NCBI GenBank assembly: GCA_910589315.1
Contig: CAJUTB010000009.1
Location: forward strand, 8,170-72,169
Direction of reading: 5' to 3'
DNA from: an uncultured Oscillibacter sp.
GTDB taxonomy: Bacteria; Bacillota; Clostridia; Oscillospirales; Oscillospiraceae
Length of the DNA: 64,000 bases
Position 1 is the first letter of the stretch, and each line of letters starts with the position of its first letter. Below are positions 20,681 to 29,749 of the stretch, piece after piece. The notes under the pieces were generated by a model. The model ran no database searches, was not told the origin of the DNA, and saw only the letters and a list, made by a program, of their open reading frames with translations. The translations under genes and the position numbers were made by a program.

Positions 20681-21725
20681 ACGCGGATTCGTTTACCAGA
20701 ACGCAGCGCAGGTCCTGCCGGATTTCCTCCGGCACACTGTCCCGCCACAGACGTATAATTTCTTCTCCATCCCAGTCGTAGACGGCGTAGGGCTTTTCCG
20801 GCCAGCGGTTGCGGGCGATGACTTCCAGTTCCCCATCCCCGTCAATATCCGACACCGTGACCGCCATGCACCGTTCAATCCGAAGGATTTGGTTCTCCCC
20901 TTCGTTTCTCCACACGCCTGCTTCCGCGTCCCAGAATCGCCCTGTCCAGAAGCTGTAATCGCAAAGATAAACCCTTCCCTCCGCCTCGCTGTAGGGGTCC
21001 GGGAAATAGTTCCCTCCGGCATAGTACACCAGCGGTTCCCCGAACAAAGACTCCACGCTTTGTTTCTCAAAAAAGGCGTCCGCCATCCCGCCCATGGAAA
21101 ACAGCTCGCGGGGAGAAAGCATGATCCCCATTTCCTCGCAGGCATTCACAGTGCCTTCGTACGTTTTTTCATTCCAGCGGCAGTCCAGACGGTAACCTAG
21201 TGCATTTCCATTCTCATCCGTCAGCGCAAGGCTGTCAAAATCTACGCCGCTGCCGCATTTCAGGCGCAGAAGATGGCCCTCCCGCTCTATATACAGATAA
21301 TTTGCGCCGTCTTCCGTCTCCTTCATGTAAATGACGGCCTGTCTCTGTTCACGGACGTAAGAAGTCCCATAAGCATACAAGCACCAAGACACGGCCAGAG
21401 CTACGCACAGCATGACGACTGCGGACAGGACCATTCGCAGGTCGGCCCGCTGCCGTTCTGTCTGCTGGTTTTCCCGGGAAATCTCCAGTACTGCTCGCAC
21501 CGGCGGTTCCTCCTCCCTTTTCTCGCACGCCACCAGCTCCTCCACGCCGATTCCAAACACCTCCGCCAACGGTTCCAGCAGGGTTACGTCGGGATAGCTC
21601 AAGCCCCGTTCCCACTTGCTTACCGCCTTATCGGTCACATGCAGCCGCTCCGCCAGCTCCCGCTGGGTTAGACCGGCGCTCTTTCGGTTTCGGGCGATGA
21701 ATGCCCCCATTGCCTCTTTGTTCAT
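20679..21725 (-). CDS. Membrane-anchored XRE-family regulator with exported sensor domain
   Basis: 348 aa. Residues 1-65 are an XRE helix-turn-helix (GLTQRELAERLHVTDKAVSKWERGLSYPD), then a charged linker, one membrane helix about 97-118 (VLSAVVMLCVALAVSWCLYAYG), and an extracellular part of about 225 residues ending in an FG-GAP/EF-hand-like stretch (VTVSDIDGDGELEVIARNRW). This suggests a one-component sensor that reads an external cue; ligand and target genes unknown. The start at 21725 has AGAGGTG close by; the longer frame to 21773 covers the promoter. Confidence 0.8.
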   Translation of the reverse strand: MNKEAMGAFIARNRKSAGLTQRELAERLHVTDKAVSKWERGLSYPDVTLLEPLAEVFGIGVEELVACEKREEEPPVRAVLEISRENQQTERQRADLRMVLSAVVMLCVALAVSWCLYAYGTSYVREQRQAVIYMKETEDGANYLYIEREGHLLRLKCGSGVDFDSLALTDENGNALGYRLDCRWNEKTYEGTVNACEEMGIMLSPRELFSMGGMADAFFEKQSVESLFGEPLVYYAGGNYFPDPYSEAEGRVYLCDYSFWTGRFWDAEAGVWRNEGENQILRIERCMAVTVSDIDGDGELEVIARNRWPEKPYAVYDWDGEEIIRLWRDSVPEEIRQDLRCVLVNESA

Positions 21726-21744
21726 ACAATCACCTCTTGTTTTA

Positions 21745-21773
21745 AGTGTATCTTCAATGGGTGAAAAGCGCAA
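21745..21773 (-). promoter_or_regulatory. Sigma-A promoter of the XRE membrane regulator
   Basis: On the minus strand TTGCGC (21773-21768), 17-base spacer, TACACT (21750-21745), 20 bases before the ATG. Confidence 0.55.
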
Positions 21774-21913
21774 CCGACCAGCAGTAGAGTCTTTCCTCCA
21801 CCGGGCGCGCTCGCTTGTTAATTCTCCTCAATTGCACAAAATCTCGGTTTTGTTTAATAATTTTGGCAATAAGTACAGCACAGCCCCTTTTGAGCCGTGC
21901 CGTACCGGAAACA

Positions 21914-22648
21914 TCAATTGTTATCCCAGTTGTGCCACACGTTCTGCACGTCGTCGCTGTCTTCCAGCATATCGATGAGCTTTTGCATATTTTTCACATC
22001 GCCCTCGCCGCTGAGGGTGATGTAATTCTGCGGAACCATCTCCACCTCTGCGCTGACAAAGCTATACCCCTTCTCCTCCAGGGCCTTCACCACATCATTA
22101 AACGCATCGGGGTCGCAGGTGATTTCCAATGCCGGGCCGTCGGCCTCAAAATCCGCCGCGCCGGCGTCCAGAGCGTCCATCATAACGGTCTCTTCATCCA
22201 GCTTGCCGTCCTCGTTGTCGATCACGATGACGCCCTTTTTGTCGAAGGACCAGGACACGCAGCCAATCGCGCCCAGGTTGCCGTTGCACTTGTCAAAGGC
22301 GTGCCGGACCTCCGGAGCCGTCCGCTGGCGGTTGTCGGTCAACGCCTCGACGATAACCGCCACGCCGCCAGGGCCGTAGCCCTCGTAAGTGACCGCCTCG
22401 TAGCTGTCGGTATTGCCTGCACCCAGAGCCTTGTCAATTGTGCGCTTGATGTTGTCGTTGGGCATATTGACGGCCTTGGCCTTGGCAATGACCGTCGCCA
22501 GGCGGGAGTTGTTGTTGGGGTCTCCGGAGCCGCCCTCTTTGACGGCGACGATGATTTCCCGCGCAATCTTGGTAAAGGCCGCGGAGCGCTTCGCATCCGC
22601 CGCACCTTTCGTTTTTTGAATATTATGCCATTTAGAATGTCCAGACAT
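21914..22648 (-). CDS. YebC/PmpR-family protein
   Basis: 244 aa, near-universal family annotated as transcriptional regulator; some members assist translation of proline-rich stretches. Typical start MSGHSKWHNIQKTKGAADAK, then the NNSRLATVIAKAKAVNMPNDNI segment and YEGYGPGGVAVIVEALTDN. Full length. Located 6 bases after the NIF3-like gene on the same strand, so probably co-transcribed. Confidence 0.93.
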   Translation of the reverse strand: MSGHSKWHNIQKTKGAADAKRSAAFTKIAREIIVAVKEGGSGDPNNNSRLATVIAKAKAVNMPNDNIKRTIDKALGAGNTDSYEAVTYEGYGPGGVAVIVEALTDNRQRTAPEVRHAFDKCNGNLGAIGCVSWSFDKKGVIVIDNEDGKLDEETVMMDALDAGAADFEADGPALEITCDPDAFNDVVKALEEKGYSFVSAEVEMVPQNYITLSGEGDVKNMQKLIDMLEDSDDVQNVWHNWDNN

Positions 22649-22653
22649 GGCAG

Positions 22654-23433
22654 TTAAACTCCTTCCACATAATATTGAATGGCTTCCCGATGGACAGCTG
22701 ATTTTTGAATTTTCAAGGCTGGAAATTTCGCCTCTAAATAGGCAGCGACCTCATGGCAGACCGGGTCCTCCGTGGGAAAATGGCCTGCATCGACGAGGTT
22801 GATTCCCTTTGCTTTGGCGTCAACAAACTGGTGATAGCTCAAATCTGCGGTGACATAGGTATCACAGCCCGCCTCAATAGCGGCGTCCTCGAACTCGCCG
22901 CAGGCCCCGCCGCCGATGCCCACGCGATACACATGACGCCCGGCGTCCGCATAGCGCACACCGTTGCAGCCCAGTTTCTTGGAGACATGGCGGACAAACT
23001 CCGGCAGTTCCACCGGCGCATCCAGCGTCCCCACGCGGACAACACCGGTATGTTCCAGCCGGTAGACATCTCGCAGAGACAGCCACTCCGCCAGAGTGTC
23101 ATTGACGCCGCCCTCCGCTATGTCCATATTTGTGTGCATACAGATTGCCGAAAGGTTGCACTCCACCAGCTGAAGCAGCAGGCGTCCAGTGACATCCTGG
23201 TCCGTCACACGCTTTTGCCCATGGAAAATCACCGGATGATGGGAAACGATCAGATCAGCCCCCCAGCGGTGCGCCTCGTCTACCACGGCCTCCGTGATAT
23301 CCAGCGACACCAGAACTTTTTTTACCTCGCGGCCCGGTTTGCCTACCAGCAACCCCACATTATCCCAGTCCATCGCACACTCGCGGGGCGCAATCTCAAA
23401 CAACGCCGCTTCAATCTCGCCAACTCTTGGCAC
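22654..23433 (-). CDS. NIF3-like dinuclear metal-centre protein
   Basis: 259 aa, short form (no inserted YqfO domain). Metal-site residues seen: VSHHPVIF (HH), CMHTNMDIAEGG (H, D), and the distant H and E in DAGHFPTEDPV. Often described as a GTP cyclohydrolase I type 2 homologue, but function is unproven. Its start overlaps the end of trmK by 23 bases; this trmK-nif3 pairing is common in Firmicutes (yqfN-yqfO). Confidence 0.93.
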   Translation of the reverse strand: MPRVGEIEAALFEIAPRECAMDWDNVGLLVGKPGREVKKVLVSLDITEAVVDEAHRWGADLIVSHHPVIFHGQKRVTDQDVTGRLLLQLVECNLSAICMHTNMDIAEGGVNDTLAEWLSLRDVYRLEHTGVVRVGTLDAPVELPEFVRHVSKKLGCNGVRYADAGRHVYRVGIGGGACGEFEDAAIEAGCDTYVTADLSYHQFVDAKAKGINLVDAGHFPTEDPVCHEVAAYLEAKFPALKIQKSAVHREAIQYYVEGV

Positions 23434-24112
23434 GCCGCCACTCCTCTCTCATGGACAGCAACGCGGTGATGATCTCCCGCAGTGCGTCCGCTTTCTGCCG
23501 CTCGCGGGCATGGTTCAGCCCCGCCACGGCGTTGGTCAGACGGATGATTTTTTCAATGATGTACCGCTCCCCCAGCGGGTCGTGCAGCAAAGCCGCGCCG
23601 CCGTAAAGCTGGCCCAGGGAAAGCGTCATTTCGCCTCCGGCAGCCTCCATCACGGGGTACAGCGTTCCGCGGTCCCGAACCAGGGTCTCGCGCCGGATGG
23701 CATAGCCATGGTCCATCAAAAACCGCCGCAGCGCCTCCGCCCGGGTCATAGGCTGGAGCAACAGCCGGTGAACGCCGTCCGCCGTCCAAGGGGCCTGCTC
23801 CAAAATAGCGGCGATGTTTTCCCCGCCCATACCGGCAATTACTATCGTGTCCGCCTCCTCCGGCGAAACCACCGACAAACCGTCTCCCAGGCGAAAGTCA
23901 ATTCCATCCGCACCGTAAGCCCGGCCCGTCTCCCTGGCGCGGGCCAGGGGACCTTCCCGCAGATCGCAGGCAATGGCAGATACCACGCGCCCATGCAGCC
24001 GCAGCCACACAGGCAAATAGGCATGGTCTGTGCCAACATCCGCGAGCCGTGCGCCGGGAGGCACCTGGTCCGCAAGCAATTGCAGCCGGGGCGTCAATTC
24101 CAAGGTTTTCAT
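23411..24112 (-). CDS. trmK: tRNA (adenine(22)-N1)-methyltransferase TrmK
   Basis: SAM-dependent enzyme that makes m1A22 in tRNA. Family signs: N-terminal LTPRLQLLADQVPPGARLADVGTDHAYLPV (motif I with the ADVGTDHAYLP signature), ACDLREGPLARAR, and IAGMGGENI. 233 aa from the ATG at 24112, chosen for GGAG 8 bases upstream. Overlaps the NIF3-like gene. Confidence 0.93.
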   Translation of the reverse strand: MKTLELTPRLQLLADQVPPGARLADVGTDHAYLPVWLRLHGRVVSAIACDLREGPLARARETGRAYGADGIDFRLGDGLSVVSPEEADTIVIAGMGGENIAAILEQAPWTADGVHRLLLQPMTRAEALRRFLMDHGYAIRRETLVRDRGTLYPVMEAAGGEMTLSLGQLYGGAALLHDPLGERYIIEKIIRLTNAVAGLNHARERQKADALREIITALLSMREEWRRAKSWRD

Positions 24113-24128
24113 CCGCAAACTCCACATA

Positions 24129-24158
24129 CCCCACCGCAGGAAAAGTCCTGCGGCGGGG
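24129..24158 (-). other. Strong hairpin in the trmK leader
   Basis: CCCCGCCGCAGGA / TCCTGCGGTGGGG, 13-bp stem with a 4-base loop, between the DUF1858 gene stop and the trmK ribosome site. No T run, so more likely an attenuator or RNA-processing site than a full terminator. Confidence 0.4.
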
Positions 24159-24167
24159 CCATTGCCG

Positions 24168-24377
24168 TTACTCCGCCGCCTTGTTGGCTTCCTCGTTCAC
24201 CAGGGCCAGCAGCTTTTCCACGTCTACGCCGTGGACCATGCACGCCTCCTCCACGGTTTCGCCGCGGGAGGACGGGCAGCCCAGGCAGTGCATTCCGATG
24301 GAAAGGAAGATCGGCGCGGTGTGGGGCGCGAGATCCAGGATATCGCCAATAATCGTGTCTTTTGTAATGGTAATCAT
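24168..24377 (-). CDS. DUF1858 domain protein
   Basis: 69 aa, a small domain related to one found with hybrid-cluster and disulfide-reductase proteins. Pattern: MITITKDTIIGDILDLAPHT, IFLSIGMHCLGCPSSRGETV (CxxC) and HGVDVEKLLALVNEE. The two Cys could bind an Fe-S cluster or a metal. Role unknown. AGGAACC before the ATG. Confidence 0.88.
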   Translation of the reverse strand: MITITKDTIIGDILDLAPHTAPIFLSIGMHCLGCPSSRGETVEEACMVHGVDVEKLLALVNEEANKAAE

Positions 24378-24512
24378 ACAGGGTTCCTCCGTTTTTTAGA
24401 TTCCGTTCGGCCCGTACCGGACAGCCTGCCCGGCGCATCGCCGCTTTTCGGCTATTATAACGTATTGTTCACCCAAATTCAATAGATAATCCAAGAAAAA
24501 GCCTCTGTCCGC

Positions 24513-24543
24513 AGAAAAGCGGCCCGGAAACGGGCCGCTTTCA
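24513..24543 (-). terminator. Terminator of the zinc-ribbon gene
   Basis: Minus-strand stem AAAGCGGCCCG / CGGGCCGCTTTT with a TTTC loop. Confidence 0.75.
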
Positions 24544-24577
24544 AGCGTTTGGTGCAAGAGATCAAACCGAAAAAACG

Positions 24578-24862
24578 TTATCTCTGCTGCTCGCGCATCT
24601 TAGCGAAGCACTCGCTGCAATACACAGGGCGGTCAGACTTCGGCTCAAACGGCACACGGGCCTCGCCGCCGCAGGAAGCGCAGACAGCCGTAAAGAACTG
24701 CCGGTTCCCGTCACGGGCCGCGCTCTTGCGGGCGTCACGGCAGGCTTTGCAGCGCTGGGGCTCGTTCTGGAAGCCGCGCTCGGCATAGAACTCCTGCTCA
24801 CCGGCGGTGAACACGAACTCCTGACCACACTCTTTGCACACTAAGGTCTTGTCTTCGTACAT
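24578..24862 (-). CDS. Zinc-ribbon protein
   Basis: 94 aa with two CxxC pairs in each half: VCKECGQEFVFTAGEQEFY ... CKACRDARK, and VCASCGGEARVPFEPKSDRP ... YCSECF. Two zinc ribbons are likely. Small proteins of this type are common in anaerobic Firmicutes; function unknown. AGAGGG 7 bases before the ATG. Confidence 0.85.
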   Translation of the reverse strand: MYEDKTLVCKECGQEFVFTAGEQEFYAERGFQNEPQRCKACRDARKSAARDGNRQFFTAVCASCGGEARVPFEPKSDRPVYCSECFAKMREQQR

Positions 24863-24901
24863 GATTTTACCCTCTCTTTGAAAAGAAAATTATATATGCG
24901 T

Positions 24902-25543
24902 TCAGCTTTTGCTGAGATCGCCGGAAAGTAATTGCTGCGCCACCTTGCGTCGGATCCGCTGCACAGCGTTGTCCACGGATTTTTGAGGTTTTTTCACCGC
25001 TTTGGCAATTTCCCTGCAAGAAAGACCGTCCAAATAGTACCCCAAAATCTTCGCTTCAAATTCGGACAACTGTTTCCGGACACCGGATAAGAGGGCTGCC
25101 GTGTGCTCCCTGTCGATCAGGAAATCTTCAGGATTACGCTGCGCCAAGTTATTGGTACCAGAGGTGTAGGAATTGCTGTCAAAGTAGGGAGTATCCAGAG
25201 AAACCGACTGATTGAGCGGCTGCTGTTTATCCCGCGCCGCGGCGCGCAGGACCGAATACAGCCGGCTGCGGATGCAAATTTCTGCAAAGGTTCGGAACGA
25301 CGCCTCTTTTTCTACGTTATATTCCCGCACCGCCTTGATCAAGCCCACCATCCCCTCCTGGGTCAGGTCCTCGCTGTCGCCGCCAGCGAGGAAAAAGGGC
25401 CGGGCGCAGGTACGCACCAAACGGTTATACCGCGTGACGAGGATTTCCTCCGCCTCACGCTTTCCAGACGCCGCCATAGAGCACAGCTCCTCATCCGATT
25501 TTTGGTCCAGCGTCCGCGCATCGCTCTCATATACATTGCACAT
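24902..25543 (-). CDS. sigH: RNA polymerase sporulation sigma factor SigH
   Basis: 213 aa. Early sporulation/stationary-phase sigma factor. Region 2 (YNRLVRTCARPFFLAGGDSEDLTQEGMVGLIKAVREYN) and region 4 (LSEFEAKILGYYLDGLSCREIAKAVKKPQKSVDNAVQRIRRK) match SigH rather than SigK/E. The ATG at 25543 is needed to include KSDEELC, which is conserved; it has no ribosome site and lies only 5 bases from a perfect -10 box, so the mRNA may have no leader. Confidence 0.92.
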   Translation of the reverse strand: MCNVYESDARTLDQKSDEELCSMAASGKREAEEILVTRYNRLVRTCARPFFLAGGDSEDLTQEGMVGLIKAVREYNVEKEASFRTFAEICIRSRLYSVLRAAARDKQQPLNQSVSLDTPYFDSNSYTSGTNNLAQRNPEDFLIDREHTAALLSGVRKQLSEFEAKILGYYLDGLSCREIAKAVKKPQKSVDNAVQRIRRKVAQQLLSGDLSKS

Positions 25544-25548
25544 CTTGT

Positions 25549-25578
25549 ATTATACCCGCCTGTCCATGAAAATGTCAA
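25549..25578 (-). promoter_or_regulatory. Sigma-A promoter of sigH
   Basis: Minus strand TTGACA (25578-25573), 18-base spacer, TATAAT (25554-25549). The predicted transcription start falls on or within a few bases of the sigH ATG (25543). Confidence 0.8.
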
Positions 25579-25608
25579 GCAAATTATCAAAATTACGGGA
25601 ATTTGCTG

Positions 25609-26964
25609 TTAAAATTTTAGTGATTTTATGAAATCTACCAATCTGCCGGTCGTATTTCGGGCAATTTCGATGGTCTTTGCCTCCACCATGACGCGAATCA
25701 GGGCCTGTGTCCCGGAGGCGCGGACCAAAATCCGGCCGTCTCCGGCCAAAGCTGCCTCCTCTTTCCGGATGGCCTCGGCCAGTGCGGGGGACTCCATGAT
25801 CTTCTCCTTCACGCCGCCGCTGTGGGGCACCTCGATGTTTTCCAGCACCTGGGGATATGCGGCGCATACGGCGGCCAGCTCCGACGCCTTCTTTTCCGAA
25901 TTGGCCAGGACCTGCAAAAATTGCAGCGCGGTTACTTCGCCGTCGCCGGTAGTTTCCAGCTCGGTGAAAATCGTATGGCCGGACTGCTCGCCGCCAATAT
26001 GGTAATCATGGCGGAGCATTTCTTCCAGGACATAGCGGTCCCCCACATCGGTGCAATACAGGTCGATGCCGTAATTCCGGCAGAACTCGTGAAGGCCCAG
26101 ATTGCTCATGACCGTCGCAACCACGGCGTTTCCCCTCAGACGTCCCTGACGCTTCAGATCCAGGGCGCAAACGGCTATCACCTTGTCGCCGTCGATCATG
26201 CCGCCCTTTTCGTCCACCAGCAGACAGCGGTCTGCGTCGCCGTCGAAGGCTACGCCTACGTCGTACCCCTCCTTCACCACCAGCTCCGCAAGCTCCTCCA
26301 TATGGGTAGAACCACAGCGGGCGTTGATGTTCAGACCGTCGGGGCTCCGGTGCAGAAACACTGTATGGGCCTTGAAACGGCCAAAGAGTTCCGGGGCCGT
26401 GGCGCTGGCCGCGCCGTTGGCGCAGTCCACCAGAATCCGCAGGCCGGACAAGTCCGACTCAATCGTAGACGCCGCAAAATCGATATACTCTCGTTTCAGC
26501 TGCCTCATTCCATGATGACGCCGCCCGATTTCCTCGCCGCTGCGCAGCTTCATCGGCTGATCCGAGAGAATTTTTTCTTCGATCCGGCTTTCCAGCTCGT
26601 CGGAGAGCTTATAGCCCTGGCTGCTGAAAATCTTAATGCCATTGTCCTCATAGGGATTGTGGGACGCGGAAATCACTATGCCTGCGTCCGCCCGCTCCTG
26701 CCGGGTCAGATACGCCACAGCGGGGGTTGGAATCGTCCCCACCGGCTTTACGTCGCCGCCTACGGAGCAGATGCCCGCCATCAGGGCGGATTCCAGCATG
26801 TCGGAGGAAATCCGGGTATCCTTGCCCAGAACCACGGTCGGGCGTCCCCCCTTCTCCTCCATCAAAACCGTGCCCACAGCCTGCCCCGCCCGGAACGCCA
26901 GGTCCGCCGTCAGATTCTCGCCGACTACCCCGCGGATGCCGTCCGTACCAAATAATTTCCCCAT
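25609..26964 (-). CDS. glmM: Phosphoglucosamine mutase GlmM
   Basis: Converts glucosamine-6-P to glucosamine-1-P for UDP-GlcNAc. 451 aa. Start MGKLFGTDGIRGVVGENLTA, active-site phosphoserine in GIVISASHNPYEDNGIK, metal loop VAFDGDADRCLLVDE, sugar loop GGEQSGHTIF, and C-terminal phosphate loop RASGTQALIRVMVEA. AGAGG before the ATG. Confidence 0.97.
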   Translation of the reverse strand: MGKLFGTDGIRGVVGENLTADLAFRAGQAVGTVLMEEKGGRPTVVLGKDTRISSDMLESALMAGICSVGGDVKPVGTIPTPAVAYLTRQERADAGIVISASHNPYEDNGIKIFSSQGYKLSDELESRIEEKILSDQPMKLRSGEEIGRRHHGMRQLKREYIDFAASTIESDLSGLRILVDCANGAASATAPELFGRFKAHTVFLHRSPDGLNINARCGSTHMEELAELVVKEGYDVGVAFDGDADRCLLVDEKGGMIDGDKVIAVCALDLKRQGRLRGNAVVATVMSNLGLHEFCRNYGIDLYCTDVGDRYVLEEMLRHDYHIGGEQSGHTIFTELETTGDGEVTALQFLQVLANSEKKASELAAVCAAYPQVLENIEVPHSGGVKEKIMESPALAEAIRKEEAALAGDGRILVRASGTQALIRVMVEAKTIEIARNTTGRLVDFIKSLKF

Positions 26965-27028
26965 ATTATGTTACCTCTTTCTTCCAAGATCATCAAATTC
27001 TCATTTCATGGCTCACGCAATTTTCCCG

Positions 27029-27505
27029 TTACTGCGGATACGTCTTTTCCAAAAACACAAAGTAAAGGCCGGAACAGTAGGTATCGTCAAAACGGACGCC
27101 CAGGTCAAAGCCCCAGGCTTTCACCTGCTTCCGGTATGGCTCCAGCTGCGGCTCCAGATCCCCGCCTTCTTCGTCGGCGTCCACATTTACCGGCAGACAT
27201 TTCAGCTCGTTAAACGCTTTCTCCGGCAGATTCTTTTCCAGGAAGTCCGCCAGCTTTTCGGTCACGTCTTCCTCATAACAGCCAATCTCCAGACAATCGC
27301 CCCTCCAGGCGGCCAGGTGAAGGCGCAGGGGCTGTTCTTCCAGTTCGCCGTTCTGCTTCCAGAATTCAAACCATTCCGCCTCGCTGAAAACCGACAGCAT
27401 ATCCCGCAGTACCGGCTCATACGCCTCGTAAACCTCTTTGAGCTTTTCCTGTTGGAGCAGGGCCTTCACCGCTTGGAAATCTCTTTCTGCTGTCTCAGAT
27501 ATCAT
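27029..27505 (-). CDS. Hypothetical acidic protein
   Basis: 158 aa, no signal or membrane segment, acidic (starts MISETAERDFQAVKALLQQE; includes EIGCYEEDVTEKLADFL and ends FVFLEKTYPQ). Family not recognised. The ATG at 27505 has AGGAGG 8 bases upstream and overlaps the end of the SdpI-like gene by 11 bases. Confidence 0.75.
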   Translation of the reverse strand: MISETAERDFQAVKALLQQEKLKEVYEAYEPVLRDMLSVFSEAEWFEFWKQNGELEEQPLRLHLAAWRGDCLEIGCYEEDVTEKLADFLEKNLPEKAFNELKCLPVNVDADEEGGDLEPQLEPYRKQVKAWGFDLGVRFDDTYCSGLYFVFLEKTYPQ

Positions 27506-27893
27506 CGGACCGCCTCCTTTTTCCAGACTCGTCAAATTCCCGTTTCAAGGCCCGTTCCGTCACCGGAATAACCGCCAGGGCCGCAACCAATTGGAAGAAG
27601 ATCAAAATACAGACCGAACGTCCGGCACTGTTTGGGTATTCGCTGACGGTCACTGCCATCCACATGACGGATACCGCCAGCGCCGCCAGCCCTGCACGGA
27701 CCCAGAACCGTCCGGCGTAAGCGTGGGCAAAGGCCCACGTCTCTTTATTTTTCGCGGAGCGGGGACTTCGATAGCCATAGCTGTTATTGACATCCCGGGG
27801 TGGTTCTTTGAGGAACAGCCAGCCGTAAAACAGCATCATCCCTGGAACCAGCAACGCCGTCACAAACGCAAAAATCCAAAATGCATTTTCCAT
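27495..27893 (-). CDS. SdpI-family membrane protein
   Basis: 132 aa with three hydrophobic segments (AFWIFAFVTALLVPGMMLFY; AGLAALAVSVMWMAV; CILIFFQLVAALAVI). The segment GYRSPRSAKNKETWAFAHAY matches the conserved core of SdpI/YhfL-type proteins; Bacillus SdpI gives immunity to the SdpC toxin and signals. No toxin gene is seen nearby, so function is open. Confidence 0.8.
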   Translation of the reverse strand: MENAFWIFAFVTALLVPGMMLFYGWLFLKEPPRDVNNSYGYRSPRSAKNKETWAFAHAYAGRFWVRAGLAALAVSVMWMAVTVSEYPNSAGRSVCILIFFQLVAALAVIPVTERALKREFDESGKRRRSDDI

Positions 27894-27899
27894 TCTATG

Positions 27900-28646
27900 T
27901 CAGCCCTCCAATAAATAGCGCAGCATTCGCTCGGGATTTTCCAAAAAACGCCGCGTCAGCTGATAGTGTTCCGTCTCTTTGTACGCCACGGCGCGGACGC
28001 CGTTCTCGTTCAGCTCATATATGCGGGCATTGGGAAAGGCCATCAGAATCGGGGAGTGGGTCGACACGATGAACTGGGAATCCGCTTTTACAAGACGGTC
28101 CATCTCCGCCAGCAGCGTCAGCAGCCGGGACGGAGACAACGCCGCCTCCGGTTCGTCCAGAAGATACAGCCCCTCTCCGCCGAAGCGGTTCTGCACCAGG
28201 GCCAGAAAACTCTCGCCGTGGGACTGCTGGTGCAGCGAAACGCCGCCGTAGCTGTCAATCAAACGCGGACCCCCGCCGACAAGTTCGTCCATCTCGTCGA
28301 TGTTGGTCGCTACGTTATAAAAGCTCTCCGCCCGAAGGAAAAAGCCGTCCCGGGGATACCGCTTTCGGGCGGGCGTCAGGTAATCTCCTAAAACGGAATG
28401 GGTGGCCCTGGTGGAAAAGCTGAAATTCCGCGTCCCGCCCTCCGGGTTGAACCCGCAGGCCACCGCAACGGCTTCCAGCAGCGTGGATTTTCCAATCCCA
28501 TTTTCTCCGACCAGAAACGTAACGGGCCGGTCAAATTCCAGCACATTTCCTTCCATCAAATGCCGCACCGGGCCAAGCCGCCGCAGATAGGTATCCTCCG
28601 GCAGCTCCCGCCGCAGGCGGACGGAAACCAGATAGGTCTGTTTCAC
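27900..28646 (-). CDS. AAA-family ATPase (RecF/SMC-like core)
   Basis: 248 aa. Walker A VGENGIGKSTLLEAVAVACG, signature-like SHGESFLALVQNRF, Walker B GLYLLDEPEAALSP and a His switch FIVSTHSPILMAFP: a compact ABC/SMC-type ATPase of the predicted ATP-binding group. No partner domain. The GTG at 28646 has AGAGGAG 5 bases upstream; the GTG at 28664 lies before that. Substrate unknown; lies between ruvB and the SdpI-like gene. Confidence 0.88.
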   Translation of the reverse strand: MKQTYLVSVRLRRELPEDTYLRRLGPVRHLMEGNVLEFDRPVTFLVGENGIGKSTLLEAVAVACGFNPEGGTRNFSFSTRATHSVLGDYLTPARKRYPRDGFFLRAESFYNVATNIDEMDELVGGGPRLIDSYGGVSLHQQSHGESFLALVQNRFGGEGLYLLDEPEAALSPSRLLTLLAEMDRLVKADSQFIVSTHSPILMAFPNARIYELNENGVRAVAYKETEHYQLTRRFLENPERMLRYLLEG

Positions 28647-28660
28647 AGCCGCTCCTCTTC

Positions 28661-29722
28661 TCACAGCCTCAGCTGCTCCATGATATCCTCCGACGGCGCG
28701 CCGCCGGGAATCGGTTTATTCAAATGCTGATACGCTTTCTGCGTCACGCAGCGGCCGCGGGGCGTCCGGGTCAAAAAGCCCAGCTGCATCAAGTACGGCT
28801 CATATACGTCCTCCAGCGTCACGGATTCCTCGCCAATGGTTGCCGCCAGGGTTTCCAAACCCACGGGGCCGCCGTTGTAGTTTTCGATAATGGCCTCCAT
28901 CATCCGGCGGTCAATGGGGTCCAGGCCCAGGAAGTCCACCTCCAACGCGCACAGCGACTGGTCCGCAACCTCTTTTGTGATCACGCCGTCCGCCCGCACC
29001 TGGGCAAAATCCCGCACCCGGCGGAGCATCCGGTTTGCAATCCGGGGCGTGCCCCTGGAACGGCGGGCAATTTCATAGGCCCCCTCCGGCACGATGTCCA
29101 CATTCAAAATCCCCGCGGACCGGGTGACAATTTTCGACAGCTCCTCCGCCGTGTACAGTTCCAAACGCAGCGTCACGCCGAACCGGTCCCGCAGCGGCGC
29201 GGAAAGCTGTCCGGCCCGTGTGGTCGCGCCGATGAGCGTGAACTTCGGCAAGTCCAGCCGGATGGAATTCGCCGACGGCCCCTTTCCTACGATGATGTCC
29301 AGCACATAATCTTCCATCGCCGGATAGAGAATCTCCTCCACCGCTCGATTCAGGCGGTGGATTTCATCCACAAAAAGAATGTCGCCTTCGCTCAAATTTG
29401 TCAGCAACGCCGCCAGATCCCCCGGCTTCTCAATCGCAGGACCGGACGTAATGCGGATATTAACCCCCATCTCCTGGGCGATGATGCCCGAGAGGGTCGT
29501 TTTGCCCAAGCCCGGCGGGCCGTGTAGCAGCACATGGTCCAAGGCTTCCTCCCGTTTCCGGGCGGCCTCTATAAAAATCGAAAGATTCTCCTTCGCCTTC
29601 TCCTGCCCGATATACTCCCGCAGCGTTTTCGGCCGGAGAGACCCTTCCTGAGCGTCCTCCTGAAGAAACGTCTTTGCGACGATTGGTTCTTCATAGATGT
29701 CGCTTCCAAAATCAATGCTCAA
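28661..29722 (-). CDS. ruvB: Holliday junction DNA helicase RuvB
   Basis: 353 aa AAA+ motor of RuvAB branch migration. LRPKTLREYIGQEKAKENL, Walker A HGPPGLGKTTL, Walker B ILFVDEIHRLNR, sensor ATTRAGQLSAPLRDRFG, winged helix at the C-terminus. TTG start at 29722 behind GAGGGTG. Separated from ruvC-ruvA by three small genes. Confidence 0.97.
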   Translation of the reverse strand: MSIDFGSDIYEEPIVAKTFLQEDAQEGSLRPKTLREYIGQEKAKENLSIFIEAARKREEALDHVLLHGPPGLGKTTLSGIIAQEMGVNIRITSGPAIEKPGDLAALLTNLSEGDILFVDEIHRLNRAVEEILYPAMEDYVLDIIVGKGPSANSIRLDLPKFTLIGATTRAGQLSAPLRDRFGVTLRLELYTAEELSKIVTRSAGILNVDIVPEGAYEIARRSRGTPRIANRMLRRVRDFAQVRADGVITKEVADQSLCALEVDFLGLDPIDRRMMEAIIENYNGGPVGLETLAATIGEESVTLEDVYEPYLMQLGFLTRTPRGRCVTQKAYQHLNKPIPGGAPSEDIMEQLRL

Positions 29723-29749
29723 ACGTTCACCCTCTTTTCCCGGGAAATG

